Part shown: positions 8,683 through 16,894 of the stretch, one piece after another | Numbering within the stretch: position 1 is the stretch's first letter | How the letters are laid out: every line of letters begins with the position of its first letter | Source: Njordibacter sp905182035 | GTDB taxonomy: Bacteria > Pseudomonadota > Gammaproteobacteria > Pseudomonadales > Balneatricaceae | NCBI RefSeq assembly: GCF_047730075.1 | Contig: NZ_CP159831.1 | Span: 2,170,001 to 2,234,000 of the forward strand | Direction: 5' to 3' | Length of the DNA stretch: 64,000 nt | Translations under genes and position numbers: made by a program | Notes under the pieces: generated by a model | What the model was told of the DNA's origin: nothing | What the model saw: only the letters and a program-made list of their open reading frames with translations | The model's database searches: none

Positions 8683-9033
8683 ATGAACGACATTAGCAAT
8701 CAGCATCAGGGAGGGACGACTACCCGAGTAGATAATACTCAGGCTAAGTCTGCTCAAAAAACTCAGGATGTTCAGCAGCAAACACAAACTGCGCAAACCC
8801 AACGCGCAACAGAACAAACCAAAGCTGCCCCCAGCCAAGGAGCAGATCAGGCTAAATTCACGCCGGAATCACAAACTTTGTTACGTATGACTCAAGCAAG
8901 TAAAGACGTTAGCGACATTAACCAAAAGAAGGTTGATCGTATTAAACAGGCCCTAGAAAACGGTGAGTTCCCTGTTGATACCGCACGTATTGCTGAAAAA
9001 ATGACTAGCTTAGAAAAACTAATTCAAGGATAA
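8683..9033 (+). CDS. flgM: Anti-sigma-28 factor FlgM
   Basis: FlgM holds the flagellar sigma factor FliA inactive until the hook is finished, when it is exported. The 116-residue protein has a disordered, Gln/Thr-rich first half (about residues 1-60) and the conserved C-terminal sigma-binding part with VSDINQKKVDRIKQALENGEFPVDTARIAEKMTSLEKLI. A sigma-28 promoter lies upstream and flgN follows 7 bases later. The identification rests on the C-terminal motif and this context. Confidence 0.92.
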   Translation: MNDISNQHQGGTTTRVDNTQAKSAQKTQDVQQQTQTAQTQRATEQTKAAPSQGADQAKFTPESQTLLRMTQASKDVSDINQKKVDRIKQALENGEFPVDTARIAEKMTSLEKLIQG

Positions 9034-9040
9034 CCCGCGA

Positions 9041-9511
9041 TTGCTGCCACAACTACAAGAAGAATTTGATGGCCACCTGAACCAAGCCGTTATCGATGCA
9101 CAGCAATTGCAAAGCACCCTTAACCTCGAGTACGAATACCTGAAAAGCAGTGACTTACAAGCTTTTCAGGAACTTCAAGTCCACAAACAGCACGATGTGC
9201 AAACCATTCAACTATTTGATGCGCTGCGTAATCAGTTTTGCACTAACGCGGGTATCGACAGAGAAGACAAAAACTTTAGCCACCACCTACCTAAACCACA
9301 ACAGGCCCAGTGGCAGCAGTTGTTGGATGTATTGGAGGCCTGTGACAAACTGCACCGCACCAGTGATTTGTTTATGCGCACCAAGCTAGAATCCATCAGT
9401 AAAGCCTTAGAAATCCTAGAGCTTAACAGTCCGGTGACCAGCACAAATCTTTACAATAACTTAGGCAATGCCTTCAAGTCTAATATAGGCCGTAGCCTTG
9501 ATAAGGCTTAG
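9041..9511 (+). CDS. flgN: Flagellar export chaperone FlgN
   Basis: FlgN is the cytoplasmic chaperone for the hook-filament junction proteins FlgK and FlgL. The 156-residue protein is mostly helical and Gln/Leu-rich, matching FlgN in size and in position directly after flgM. It begins with a TTG codon at 9041, 7 bases past the flgM stop; an AAGGA overlapping the end of flgM could be its ribosome binding site. Sequence motifs in this family are weak, so the call depends partly on context. Confidence 0.85.
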   Translation: MLPQLQEEFDGHLNQAVIDAQQLQSTLNLEYEYLKSSDLQAFQELQVHKQHDVQTIQLFDALRNQFCTNAGIDREDKNFSHHLPKPQQAQWQQLLDVLEACDKLHRTSDLFMRTKLESISKALEILELNSPVTSTNLYNNLGNAFKSNIGRSLDKA

Positions 9512-9555
9512 TGGTTAGACTAGCCCCACCTACATTTAAATAGCAGATCGTATTT

Positions 9556-10023
9556 ATGGACATTTACAACACCTTAATGAATGATCCTCAGCTGCCGGTA
9601 TTTTTAGTGCTAGCGGTGATTGGCCTGTTGGGTTTAGTGACTACCTTAATTACCCTTTTGTTAGAGCGCCAAGGCGCTCAGCAGTTACAGCGGCGCCTCA
9701 CAGATCTAGGCCACCAGCTTATAGAACAGCAAGAAGACTACAACAAACTAGAAAAACTACAGTTTTTAGGCGCTCAACGCCAACAGCGCATGGACCAAGT
9801 ATTACAAGATATCTACGGCTTAATAGAGTCTAACAGCCAACTGCTAGATCGCATCAAGGACCAACCCAGCCCAAGCAGCACCTTGTCTTCAGAAGTGCCA
9901 AGTCAAAGCAATTACGAACACGCCATACGTATGGCCAAAGAAGGCATGTCTGGCGAGAAAATCCAACATGTTTGCGGCCTTACAGAAGGTGAGGTTAGCC
10001 TCATCTTAGACCTACACCAATAA
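9556..10023 (+). CDS. DUF2802 family membrane-anchored coiled-coil protein
   Basis: The 155-residue protein has one N-terminal membrane helix (about residues 14-38), a coiled-coil of about residues 40-100 rich in Gln, Glu and Leu, and a short C-terminal part (YEHAIRMAKEGMSGEKIQHVCGLTEGEVSLILDLH) shaped like a helix-turn-helix. This layout is that of the DUF2802 family, often found near chemotaxis and flagellar genes in Pseudomonas-like bacteria. It follows flgN by 44 bases and probably belongs to the same transcript. Its molecular role is unknown. Confidence 0.75.
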   Translation: MDIYNTLMNDPQLPVFLVLAVIGLLGLVTTLITLLLERQGAQQLQRRLTDLGHQLIEQQEDYNKLEKLQFLGAQRQQRMDQVLQDIYGLIESNSQLLDRIKDQPSPSSTLSSEVPSQSNYEHAIRMAKEGMSGEKIQHVCGLTEGEVSLILDLHQ

Positions 10024-10031
10024 GCCTTAAT

Positions 10032-10307
10032 TCAGGCCGTCTTTTCATCCCCAGGCTTCATGCCTTTAAGCCAATAAGTATACACCAACACTTCTGCCAC
10101 TAAGGTGTACAGCGAGCGCGGTACTTGTTCGTCAATATCAAGTAAGCCTAATAATGCAGTTAGCTCTTCATCTTTTTTGATAGGCACTCCGGCAGCAACC
10201 GCAGCATCAATAATCTTTTGCGCTAACTCATCTTTACCTTTGGCCACAACCAAAGGCACTGGGTTATTCCCATATTCTATGGCAATGGCTTGTAATGGCT
10301 TTTTCAT
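10032..10307 (-). CDS. FlhB C-terminal-domain-like protein (FlhX type)
   Basis: This 91-residue protein matches only the cytoplasmic tail of FlhB, the export switch that changes substrate from hook to filament. The segment AIAIEYGNNPVPLVVAKGKDELAQKIIDAAVAAGVPIKKDEELTALLGLLDIDEQVPRSLYTLVAEVLVYTYWL fits the part after the FlhB autocleavage site. The NPTH cleavage motif itself is not present (NNPVP here), so it resembles the already-cleaved half. It overlaps the 3' end of the FliK-like gene by 4 bases, so the two are probably co-translated. Confidence 0.88.
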   Translation of the reverse strand: MKKPLQAIAIEYGNNPVPLVVAKGKDELAQKIIDAAVAAGVPIKKDEELTALLGLLDIDEQVPRSLYTLVAEVLVYTYWLKGMKPGDEKTA

Positions 10308-11365
10308 ACGTGAACATCCAGGATAGTATGGGCCGTTTTAGGATTGGTTTTACCCTCAGTTTCTGCTATTGGGCCCACACTCACTTGCTGTAATTGTATG
10401 CCGTGAAGCTGTAACGCGCTGTGCAACTGGTGCTTAGAGCTATTCACCAAGGGCGCTAGCCACGAAGTATCACTGGCAAAGTGTAAACTAGCCGTTGCCT
10501 CACGAGCGGTTATGCCCTGAGTGAGCAGCAAATTTATGTGCAAAGTGCCCAGCTCTGGCCCCTGGTGAGCGAGACTAATAGACCATTGTTTTTGACTACG
10601 CTGCTGTTGGTTTTGCTGCAAGGTGATCAACAAGTGTTGCTGCTCAAACCAGGGCATTAACCATTGATAATACAGTTGGCTGTTAAGGAGTGCATCTAGG
10701 CTTTTTATTTGGCTTGAATGTAATGCCTCTAATAACGGCTTAACCTGTTGCTCCAAACCTTCTTCTAATGCCAGCAACTGCAATAACGCTTTAAGGTCGT
10801 TATAGGCTTTTGCTGGCCCCATCATCGCGCCAGCTAGGGTTTTTGCCTTACCCCGGCTTTCACTAAACAAACCACTCATCAACAGCGCCTTTTGTATATC
10901 TAGGGCTTTTGGGGCACTGGGTAGCTGCCAAAATTTTTGCAATAGCGCTGCTAATGCTGATGGCAAGTTAGTGTTGGAAAGGTAGCTAGATAACCATTGC
11001 TGCAGCGGTGCAAGGCCATTGGGGCGGTATAACAGGCTACGTAAATATGCACTTTGTTGCGCTAGTAGTGAGTCAGGCAACTGCCCAGAGCGTAACAGCT
11101 CTAAACGTGGGGGGTGCAAATCTGGGTCCAACACTTTAAACAACAAGCGCTCCCCAAGGGTATAGGCTGCAGAACTGATGGCTGCACTAAAGATACTACT
11201 GGATGTTTCTACCAACAGTCGTGGTTGCAATTGCACCACCACACCTTCTATTATTTGACCCTTGATTAGGGTTATAGACGGCAGTATTGGGCCATTACCA
11301 AGGTTAACACCCGGTCTGGCTACGCCACTTGAAGGGGCTAGAGGTTGGGAGCCTTTATCGATCAT
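10304..11365 (-). CDS. FliK-like flagellar hook-length control protein
   Basis: FliK measures hook length and triggers the FlhB switch. The 353-residue protein is Leu/Gln-rich. Its last 100 residues fit the FliK C-terminal hook domain (WSISLAHQGPELGTLHINLLLTQGITAREATASLHFASDTSWLAPLVNSSKHQLHSALQLHGIQLQQVSVG). It overlaps the FlhB-tail gene by 4 bases, and coupling of a length ruler with its switch partner is functionally sensible. A second fliK may exist in the main fli cluster, outside this window. Whether this is the main ruler cannot be told from here. Confidence 0.8.
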   Translation of the reverse strand: MIDKGSQPLAPSSGVARPGVNLGNGPILPSITLIKGQIIEGVVVQLQPRLLVETSSSIFSAAISSAAYTLGERLLFKVLDPDLHPPRLELLRSGQLPDSLLAQQSAYLRSLLYRPNGLAPLQQWLSSYLSNTNLPSALAALLQKFWQLPSAPKALDIQKALLMSGLFSESRGKAKTLAGAMMGPAKAYNDLKALLQLLALEEGLEQQVKPLLEALHSSQIKSLDALLNSQLYYQWLMPWFEQQHLLITLQQNQQQRSQKQWSISLAHQGPELGTLHINLLLTQGITAREATASLHFASDTSWLAPLVNSSKHQLHSALQLHGIQLQQVSVGPIAETEGKTNPKTAHTILDVHV

Positions 11366-11412
11366 CTGCCCACCTTTTGCTATATTGGTTAATTATTTGT
11401 TAAACTGTGTGC

Positions 11413-11757
11413 ATGAACGTAAGCAACGCTACTCCGATTTCACCTGCTGTGCAGCAACCTGCTATTAATCAGGAAGCTAAAGTGCGTGCACAAAATGCCT
11501 TCCCAAAGGCAGAAGAAGTCACAGAATCAGCACCGCGTTCAGAAGCACCAGACCAAAGCCGACAAAAAGCCAATTTAGAGGCCTCTTCCTGGCGAACTAG
11601 CCAACTCACTATTAGCGCTAAAGCAGAACCCGCTAAAGGGAGTGACGGCTTAAACAGTTACACTGACATACCCATACAACGCACCCAGCAAGCAGCAGCC
11701 GCTTATCAAGCCATGGAAAAGCCAGAACAACGCGCCTCTGTCGACGCTATTGTCTAA
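11413..11757 (+). CDS. Unknown small protein beside the flagellar genes
   Basis: I do not recognise this protein of about 114 residues. It is polar, Ala/Gln/Glu-rich and without membrane segments or cysteines beyond the optional N-terminal one, and it probably lacks stable structure. An ATG at 11413 is preferred over an in-frame GTG at 11407; neither has a clear ribosome binding site. It is divergent from the FliK-like gene with a 47-base gap and convergent with pomB. A role in motility is only suggested by the neighbours. Confidence 0.5.
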   Translation: MNVSNATPISPAVQQPAINQEAKVRAQNAFPKAEEVTESAPRSEAPDQSRQKANLEASSWRTSQLTISAKAEPAKGSDGLNSYTDIPIQRTQQAAAAYQAMEKPEQRASVDAIV

Positions 11758-11776
11758 GCCTTAACATAGCTTTCTG

Positions 11777-12994
11777 TTATTGTTCTACACCCGCTATATC
11801 TAACACCACTTCAACCCTACGGTTACGAGCTCGATCTGCAGCTGATGCGTTCTCGTTTAGAGCGGCGGTATCCGCCATGCCTTCAACAGATAAACGCTCC
11901 CTAGGAATCTTCATTAAGCTACTTAAAGAGTCAGCCACAGCCGCTGCACGTACTGCTGATAAATCCCAGTTGCTCGGGAATTCACCACCCGGTCTTATTT
12001 GGCGGTTATCCGTATGCCCAGTCACAATAACCTGACCCTTATTACTATTAATGGTATCCCTTAGGGCTCTAATCATAGGCAAAGCATCAGGGTTAAGCTG
12101 TGCACCACCACCAGGGAAAGCTCCTTTTTCTGTGAGGCGTACAATAATCTTAGTCCCTTCCTGCTCTACTTCAGCTAAACCTTGGGCCACAGCATCTGAA
12201 AGGATAGCTTGGAGTTTCGCGACTTCCTGCTTAGCTTGCTCTTCCTGTTGCTCCTGTAATACCTTTTCATCCTGCTGCTGTTGTGATTGTTGATCTTGGA
12301 CTTTAATGGGAGCATCTGTGGCCTGCTGAGCATCGGCGATCTTTGCGTACAGCTCTACCGTTGCATCAGGCACAAAGCCTTGCTCTTTGTCATGTTCTGC
12401 CTCACCAACGCTGCCAGGACCTTTCAGTTCAACCACCACCTCGTTATCTTTAATAGTCACTTCAACCTGACCATTAGCAATTTCTTCTGCTAAGGCGATT
12501 TCCACCTTCTCCTTCTCCGCATCAACGTCATAGTCCTTCTTTTTGCTCTCAGTTTTTAATTCCAAATCTTTTTGGGCAGTATCAGTGGTCTGCTGTTTCA
12601 CCTGCACCAATACAGAAGCTTCTGCAACTGTGGGGCTAAATTCTTGCGATAACAGGCTTGTGCCCTTTGGGGGATCAGGCACCTTAACGTCTTTTTGCAC
12701 ACCAAACGCACTTTTCATGGAACCAGCAATTTGAGTGTATTTGAGGGTTTTCATCTCTGAGAAAGATAAAATTAATACAAAGAACGCCATCAGTAAAGTG
12801 GCCATGTCGGCAAAGGTTGCCATCCACAGGGGGGCTCCTTTTTTACAGACGGGGCACTCCTCTTCGTCCTCTTCCTCTACAGGAGGAGCCGCCGCCTCAA
12901 CAACCTCTTCTGTGCCTTCTTCACCCGCAGTAGTTTCGGGCCCATTGGGATTCTCTTGTTCTTCAGTATTTTCTTCAGTATTTTCTTCGGCCAT
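11777..12994 (-). CDS. pomB: Sodium-type flagellar stator protein PomB (MotB family)
   Basis: PomB is the peptidoglycan-bound half of the stator that drives flagellar rotation. The single membrane helix carries the ion-binding aspartate in GAPLWMATFADMATLLMAFFVLILSFSEMK, near residues 53-82, followed by LKYTQIAGSMKSAFGVQ as in Vibrio PomB. The C-terminal part (about 290-400) is an OmpA-like domain with the peptidoglycan-binding motif VTGHTDNRQIRP. At 405 residues it is about 90 longer than Vibrio PomB, owing to an acidic N-terminus and a long Gln/Glu-rich coiled linker (about residues 140-290). It follows pomA by 27 bases with an AAGGAG ribosome binding site. Confidence 0.93.
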   Translation of the reverse strand: MAEENTEENTEEQENPNGPETTAGEEGTEEVVEAAAPPVEEEDEEECPVCKKGAPLWMATFADMATLLMAFFVLILSFSEMKTLKYTQIAGSMKSAFGVQKDVKVPDPPKGTSLLSQEFSPTVAEASVLVQVKQQTTDTAQKDLELKTESKKKDYDVDAEKEKVEIALAEEIANGQVEVTIKDNEVVVELKGPGSVGEAEHDKEQGFVPDATVELYAKIADAQQATDAPIKVQDQQSQQQQDEKVLQEQQEEQAKQEVAKLQAILSDAVAQGLAEVEQEGTKIIVRLTEKGAFPGGGAQLNPDALPMIRALRDTINSNKGQVIVTGHTDNRQIRPGGEFPSNWDLSAVRAAAVADSLSSLMKIPRERLSVEGMADTAALNENASAADRARNRRVEVVLDIAGVEQ

Positions 12995-13021
12995 GATCGT
13001 ATCTCCTTACGCCACAATCAA

Positions 13022-13786
13022 TTAGGAAGCCGATTCTAACTTAGCACGCACTTTAGGCGACAAATAGCTAAGCAACATACCTTCCATAACCCGTGGGTTA
13101 CCCCCTTCAGAGATGAAGAGCAGAGATTTAATAATAAGTTCATTGTTAATCGCATCAGCTTCCGAACGTTGCTCCAGCTTTTGCATAATAGGAAAGGCAA
13201 TCATATTGGCAATAACGGCACCATAGAGTGTGGTTAGCAGGGCTACCGCCATGGCCGGGCCAATAGATTTTGGGTCACCCATATTAGCCAACATTTGTAC
13301 CAAGCCTACCAAGGTACCGATCATCCCCATGGCTGGGGCAAAGTCTCCCCAAGACTCAAATATGGAACCACCCGCTTTAGCTCTTCGGATTGCCATTCCA
13401 GCCTCGGTAGAGAGTGCAGATTTAATAGCAGCGCTATCTTGACCATCCACTAACATACCCATACCTTTATTTAGAAACTCATTCTTCACTTCCTGAGATT
13501 CCAAAGCAATCATGCCATCTTTGCGAGCAATAGTTGCAAGCTCTACTACCTTCTCAATAAGGTCTTCTGGCTTATCCACTTTATCTGCAAACGCTTTGCC
13601 AGCAAGGGCGCCCGCACCAATAAAATCACCCAAAGATGAGCGCATCAATACCACAGCCAAAGAGCCCGCGACAACAATAAAAATGGAAGCACCATTAACG
13701 AACATACCCATGGGACCACCCATAAGAATGCCAGTGGCAACGATTCCAAAAGCCGCAATAAATCCAATAAGTGTTGCTAAATCCAT
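13022..13786 (-). CDS. pomA: Sodium-type flagellar stator protein PomA (MotA family)
   Basis: PomA is the four-helix stator subunit partnering PomB. From the ATG at 13786 it is 254 residues, the family length, begins MDLATLIGFIAAFGIV like Vibrio PomA, and has GGAGATAAGAG upstream; an in-frame Met 22 codons earlier is less likely. The conserved block FESWGDFAPAMGMIGTLVGLVQMLANMGDPKSIGPAMAVALLTTLYGAVIANMIAFPI is intact. pomA and pomB form an operon under a sigma-28 type promoter. Confidence 0.94.
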   Translation of the reverse strand: MDLATLIGFIAAFGIVATGILMGGPMGMFVNGASIFIVVAGSLAVVLMRSSLGDFIGAGALAGKAFADKVDKPEDLIEKVVELATIARKDGMIALESQEVKNEFLNKGMGMLVDGQDSAAIKSALSTEAGMAIRRAKAGGSIFESWGDFAPAMGMIGTLVGLVQMLANMGDPKSIGPAMAVALLTTLYGAVIANMIAFPIMQKLEQRSEADAINNELIIKSLLFISEGGNPRVMEGMLLSYLSPKVRAKLESAS

Positions 13787-13885
13787 CTCTCTTATCTCCA
13801 ACCAGCTTATGACTAATAAATTCTTGAGGGGTAAAGTAGGGTAAATATGCACCCACGAATACTAGAATTCCTATACTATCCACTA

Positions 13886-13912
13886 TTATCGACCAAGTGT
13901 AATAAATATTTA
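13886..13912 (-). promoter_or_regulatory. Sigma-28 type promoter upstream of pomAB
   Basis: On the minus strand the site reads TAAATATT, eleven bases, then GTCGATAA. It matches TAAA-N15-CCGATAA except for T in place of C in the -10 element. It lies about 100 bases before the pomA ATG, so the leader would be rather long. Confidence 0.6.
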
Positions 13913-13960
13913 GCCTTGTTGTGCTTAAATGCCAAATTTATTCTTCTTGGTTAATACCGT

Positions 13961-13987
13961 TTAAGTTACCTTATTCTTGGTCGATAG
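13961..13987 (+). promoter_or_regulatory. Sigma-28 type promoter upstream of the DUF1566 gene
   Basis: The site reads TTAAGTTA, eleven bases, then GTCGATAG. It has the same spacing and the same GTCGATA core as the divergent pomAB site. It lies 27 bases before the ATG at 14014, which has an acGAGGTGGa ribosome binding site. Confidence 0.55.
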
Positions 13988-14013
13988 TAGATAACATAAA
14001 ACGAGGTGGAACT

Positions 14014-14529
14014 ATGAAATTGGTACCTTTTTTTCTTGCCCTTGCGTGTTCACCCTTGAGCCACGGGGTTGTAGACAAAGCACCCAAGTGTGGCGAATAT
14101 TTCACAACCCATCAAACTGACGGCCATTATCAGCGAATGGACAATGGCTTAGTTCAAGACCCACTCACAGGCCTTACTTGGTTTCGCTGTGGTGCCGGTC
14201 AGGTGTGGGGTGATGGACAGTGCCAAGGTGGCCCATTATTACTGCCCTATGAGGATGCAAAAGCTTGGGCTGCATCGCTAGAGTTAGCAGGTTTTGATGA
14301 TTGGCGAGTACCAGAAATAGACGAAATGAGCAGTTTAGTGGAGGCTGATTGCAAATCACCTTCGATTAATACCCGAGTATTTTCAGGTATAGAACCCGAA
14401 GTTTACTGGAGCAATGAATCAAATTTCTGGATACGTTCGATGGCTTGGTCGTTGTTTTTTTATCGCGGCCACTACTTTAGCAAACAAGCAAAGGTTGATT
14501 CTTTCCGGTTTATGTTAGTAAGAAACTAA
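14014..14529 (+). CDS. Secreted DUF1566 (Lcl C-terminal domain) protein
   Basis: From the ATG at 14014 this is a protein of about 171 residues with a signal peptide (MKLVPFFLALACSPLSHG). The mature part has the DUF1566 signature: DNGLVQDPLTGLTWFRCGAGQVW, then LLPYEDAKAWAASLELAGFDDWRVPEIDEMSSLV, and a C-terminal VYWSNESNFW...FRFMLVRN. DUF1566 is an extracellular beta-rich domain of unknown function found in surface proteins. The upstream sigma-28 type site, divergent from pomAB, suggests co-expression with motility. The longer frame starting at 13921 has no ribosome binding site and would include the promoter. Confidence 0.8.
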   Translation: MKLVPFFLALACSPLSHGVVDKAPKCGEYFTTHQTDGHYQRMDNGLVQDPLTGLTWFRCGAGQVWGDGQCQGGPLLLPYEDAKAWAASLELAGFDDWRVPEIDEMSSLVEADCKSPSINTRVFSGIEPEVYWSNESNFWIRSMAWSLFFYRGHYFSKQAKVDSFRFMLVRN

Positions 14530-14534
14530 CGCTA

Positions 14535-14564
14535 ACCGCTTATAACAACCCTTTATAAGGCGGT
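14535..14564. terminator. Possible terminator between two convergent genes
   Basis: An inverted repeat ACCGC-TTATAA ... TTATAA-GGCGGT lies exactly between the DUF1566 gene and the convergent small cysteine gene. The following T-tract is short, so termination strength is uncertain. Confidence 0.4.
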
Positions 14565-14765
14565 TTAAGGTATGTCCTTGGGTTGTGGTGCAGGTTTTGG
14601 GGCATAACCCCGGCAGGCATGGCCATCAATACGCATGATCTCTATCATGGGCAATTGACGGGACTTAATCGCAAACAAACGGCAGCCTCTTGGGAATTTT
14701 GCTTCCCAAGTAACGTAGAAGTGCTTGCATTGCATACAATCAGGCGTGCTGCTGTTAGTATTCAT
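14565..14765 (-). CDS. Small cysteine-containing conserved protein
   Basis: A 66-residue protein with motif CMQCKHFYVTWEAKFPRGCRLFAIKSRQLPMIEIMRIDGHACRGYAPK. Four cysteines in C-x2-C ... C ... C order suggest a small metal-binding fold. Proteins of this pattern are widespread in bacteria and are sometimes labelled uracil-DNA glycosylase, which the size does not support. It is divergent from the membrane gene at 14798. Function unknown. Confidence 0.7.
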   Translation of the reverse strand: MNTNSSTPDCMQCKHFYVTWEAKFPRGCRLFAIKSRQLPMIEIMRIDGHACRGYAPKPAPQPKDIP

Positions 14766-14797
14766 AGTGGATCAAGGTAAAAAGGAGCCTCGTTATC

Positions 14798-15289
14798 ATG
14801 GGTCAGTTTATTCTCGCAGTCACTAATTTTAACCAGTGGACTAGCGGTTTGCCTATTTATTTACAAGTTTTTTTAGGCATGTTGGCATTTTTGTTAACCT
14901 GCTCAATAGCTGGTTTCTTAGTCTATGGCTTGCTCCTGCTATTACAGCGCATGAGTCACTATAGGCCGTTATCTAGCCTTACTGGTGTTTTAGGTTATGC
15001 CATTACTTTATGTCTAGGTTGGTTGCTGTACATATTTATACCTTTAACGGTGATCGCCTTAGGTAATCATGAGCAACTGGATGTTAGTTTGCTTACGCAG
15101 ACTATGGGACCATATTTCGGCCTATTCTTATTACTAAGTTTATCACTTGCCGATGCTCTAGAAGCCAATGGTAGATGGCATCATAAAGGATTATCATTTC
15201 CTGCAAAACTATTTGCTACTGCTATGTGGCTGCTCGCCCTAGGTATTCCAGCAATTAAACACCTCCGTAAGCCACAAGCTACAAACTAG
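14798..15289 (+). CDS. Unknown integral membrane protein
   Basis: A 163-residue protein with four probable membrane helices (about residues 20-50, 62-88, 101-118 and 133-150). It starts with an ATG after AAAAGGAGCC. I recognise no family. It overlaps the convergent minus-strand gene by 4 bases at the 3' end. Nothing in the sequence points to a function. Confidence 0.65.
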   Translation: MGQFILAVTNFNQWTSGLPIYLQVFLGMLAFLLTCSIAGFLVYGLLLLLQRMSHYRPLSSLTGVLGYAITLCLGWLLYIFIPLTVIALGNHEQLDVSLLTQTMGPYFGLFLLLSLSLADALEANGRWHHKGLSFPAKLFATAMWLLALGIPAIKHLRKPQATN

Positions 15290-15741
15290 TCTGGTTTCTT
15301 TTGCGTAGAAAAACCCAGTAAGTCCAACTGTTCGGGTTGTGGACTTAACTCAGACTCGTGACCCCCATGATCAGCCTCTACCTGAGGCTCCTCGCTTAGT
15401 TGCAACTCTGAATGCTCCACCACAGCACGTTCTGCTTCCAAGGCATCTAGTTCATCAAACTGTTGCTCTCGTTGCACTCGCTTTGCTTCTAGGTCTTCGA
15501 GAGATTGCTTAGGCCTGCCATACTCGTCCCATACCCGATAACCCAGCACTGTAAAAAAGAACACTACTACTAGATAACCAAACAAACTAGTGAAGTCGAT
15601 GTCTTCTAACCAGTGCAGCTTATCGGCATAAAACATAAGCATCACCACCATAACGGCAAAAATCACCACCACGCGCATAGTGCGGCAAAAAGCACAGGGC
15701 TTTTTGCCACTTGGATCGCTGTCGCTAATCCTACGCCCCAT
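15286..15741 (-). CDS. Small membrane protein of the oad operon
   Basis: A 151-residue protein with two N-terminal membrane helices (about residues 22-40 and 50-68) and a charged C-terminal half (about 75-150) rich in Glu and Gln. It begins 5 bases after the oadB stop, so it is the last gene of an oadG-oadA-oadB transcript. An N-terminal KKPCAFCRTM places two cysteines just before the first helix. I do not recognise a family; co-transcription suggests a role with the decarboxylase. Confidence 0.65.
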   Translation of the reverse strand: MGRRISDSDPSGKKPCAFCRTMRVVVIFAVMVVMLMFYADKLHWLEDIDFTSLFGYLVVVFFFTVLGYRVWDEYGRPKQSLEDLEAKRVQREQQFDELDALEAERAVVEHSELQLSEEPQVEADHGGHESELSPQPEQLDLLGFSTQKKPD

Positions 15742-15746
15742 ATTAG

Positions 15747-16883
15747 TTACCCACCGCCAACGTAGTTAATCATAATGCCCGCTGCAACGGCAGAGCCGAT
15801 AACACCTGCCACATTAGGGCCCATGGCGTGCATTAACAAAAAGTTTTGGTTATTGGCTTCTAAACCAACCTTGTTAGACACCCGAGCGGCCATTGGCACT
15901 GCCGACACACCAGCTGAACCAATCAACGGGTTAATACCGCCGCCAGTCAATTTATTCATGGCCTTTGCCATTAATACACCAGAAGCAGTACCAATTGCAA
16001 ACGCCACCATACCAAGCAACAGGATGCCTAAGGTAGTTAAATCTAAGAATTTATCTGCCGACAGTTTAGAACCCACTGCCAAACCTAAGAAGATAGTCAC
16101 CACGTTAATGAGCGCATTTTGAGTGGTATCAGATAAACGATCCACTACGCCAGATTCACGCATGAGGTTACCAAAGCAGAACATACCCAATAGAGGCGCA
16201 GCGTCTGGCAGCATAAAAGCTACAAGGAACAACAACAGCAATGGGAATACAATTTTTTCAACTTTACCTACAGGGCGTAGTTGCACCATTTTTATCTGAC
16301 GCTCTTTTTCTGTGGTGAGGGCACGCATAATAGGCGGCTGAATCAAAGGCACCAAGGCCATGTAAGAATATGAGGCCACGGCAATAGCCCCCAACAAGTC
16401 AGGTGCAAGTTTACTGGCCACATAGATGGATGTGGGACCATCGGCACCACCAATAATACCTATGGCGGCGGCATCGGCTAAGGTAAAGTCCATCACCCCT
16501 AAGGTAGTCAAACCCACAGCACCAATGAGCGTTACAAAGATACCAAACTGTGCTGCTGCCCCCAAAAATAGCGTTTTAGGGTTAGCCAGTAGTGGGCCAA
16601 AATCCGTCATAGCACCCACACCCATAAAAATGATGAGTGGGAAGGCTCCCGTCTCTATACCTACAGAATAGAACATGTAAAGAATGCCACCGGACTCGGC
16701 TAAACCTGCTCCAGGAATATTAGCTAATATGCCGCCAAAACCAATAGGGATCAGTAGCAAGGGTTCAAAGTTGCGTTTGATGGCTAAATACAGGAGCAAT
16801 AAGCCCACAGCCATCATTATGACTTGGCCCGGCTGCACCTGGTAAACGCCAGAGCTGTGCCAAATTTGTAATAACTTGTCCAT
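15747..16883 (-). CDS. oadB: Sodium-pumping oxaloacetate decarboxylase, beta subunit
   Basis: OadB is the membrane subunit that decarboxylates carboxybiotin and moves sodium out of the cell. The 378-residue protein has many membrane helices and the family motifs AAIGIIGGADGPTSIYV (with the essential aspartate), PLLGMFCFGNLMRESGVVDRLS and GINPLIGSAGVSAVPMAARVSNKVG. The length fits the shorter members of the family. It lies 11 bases after oadA. Related pumps for methylmalonyl- or glutaconyl-CoA have the same subunit; oadA decides the substrate. Confidence 0.93.
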   Translation of the reverse strand: MDKLLQIWHSSGVYQVQPGQVIMMAVGLLLLYLAIKRNFEPLLLIPIGFGGILANIPGAGLAESGGILYMFYSVGIETGAFPLIIFMGVGAMTDFGPLLANPKTLFLGAAAQFGIFVTLIGAVGLTTLGVMDFTLADAAAIGIIGGADGPTSIYVASKLAPDLLGAIAVASYSYMALVPLIQPPIMRALTTEKERQIKMVQLRPVGKVEKIVFPLLLLFLVAFMLPDAAPLLGMFCFGNLMRESGVVDRLSDTTQNALINVVTIFLGLAVGSKLSADKFLDLTTLGILLLGMVAFAIGTASGVLMAKAMNKLTGGGINPLIGSAGVSAVPMAARVSNKVGLEANNQNFLLMHAMGPNVAGVIGSAVAAGIMINYVGGG

Positions 16884-16894
16884 GAATGATCCGC

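Noticed and set aside
14565..14765. Uracil-DNA glycosylase label for the small cysteine protein
   Set aside because: At 66 residues it cannot hold a glycosylase fold and shows none of that family's motifs.
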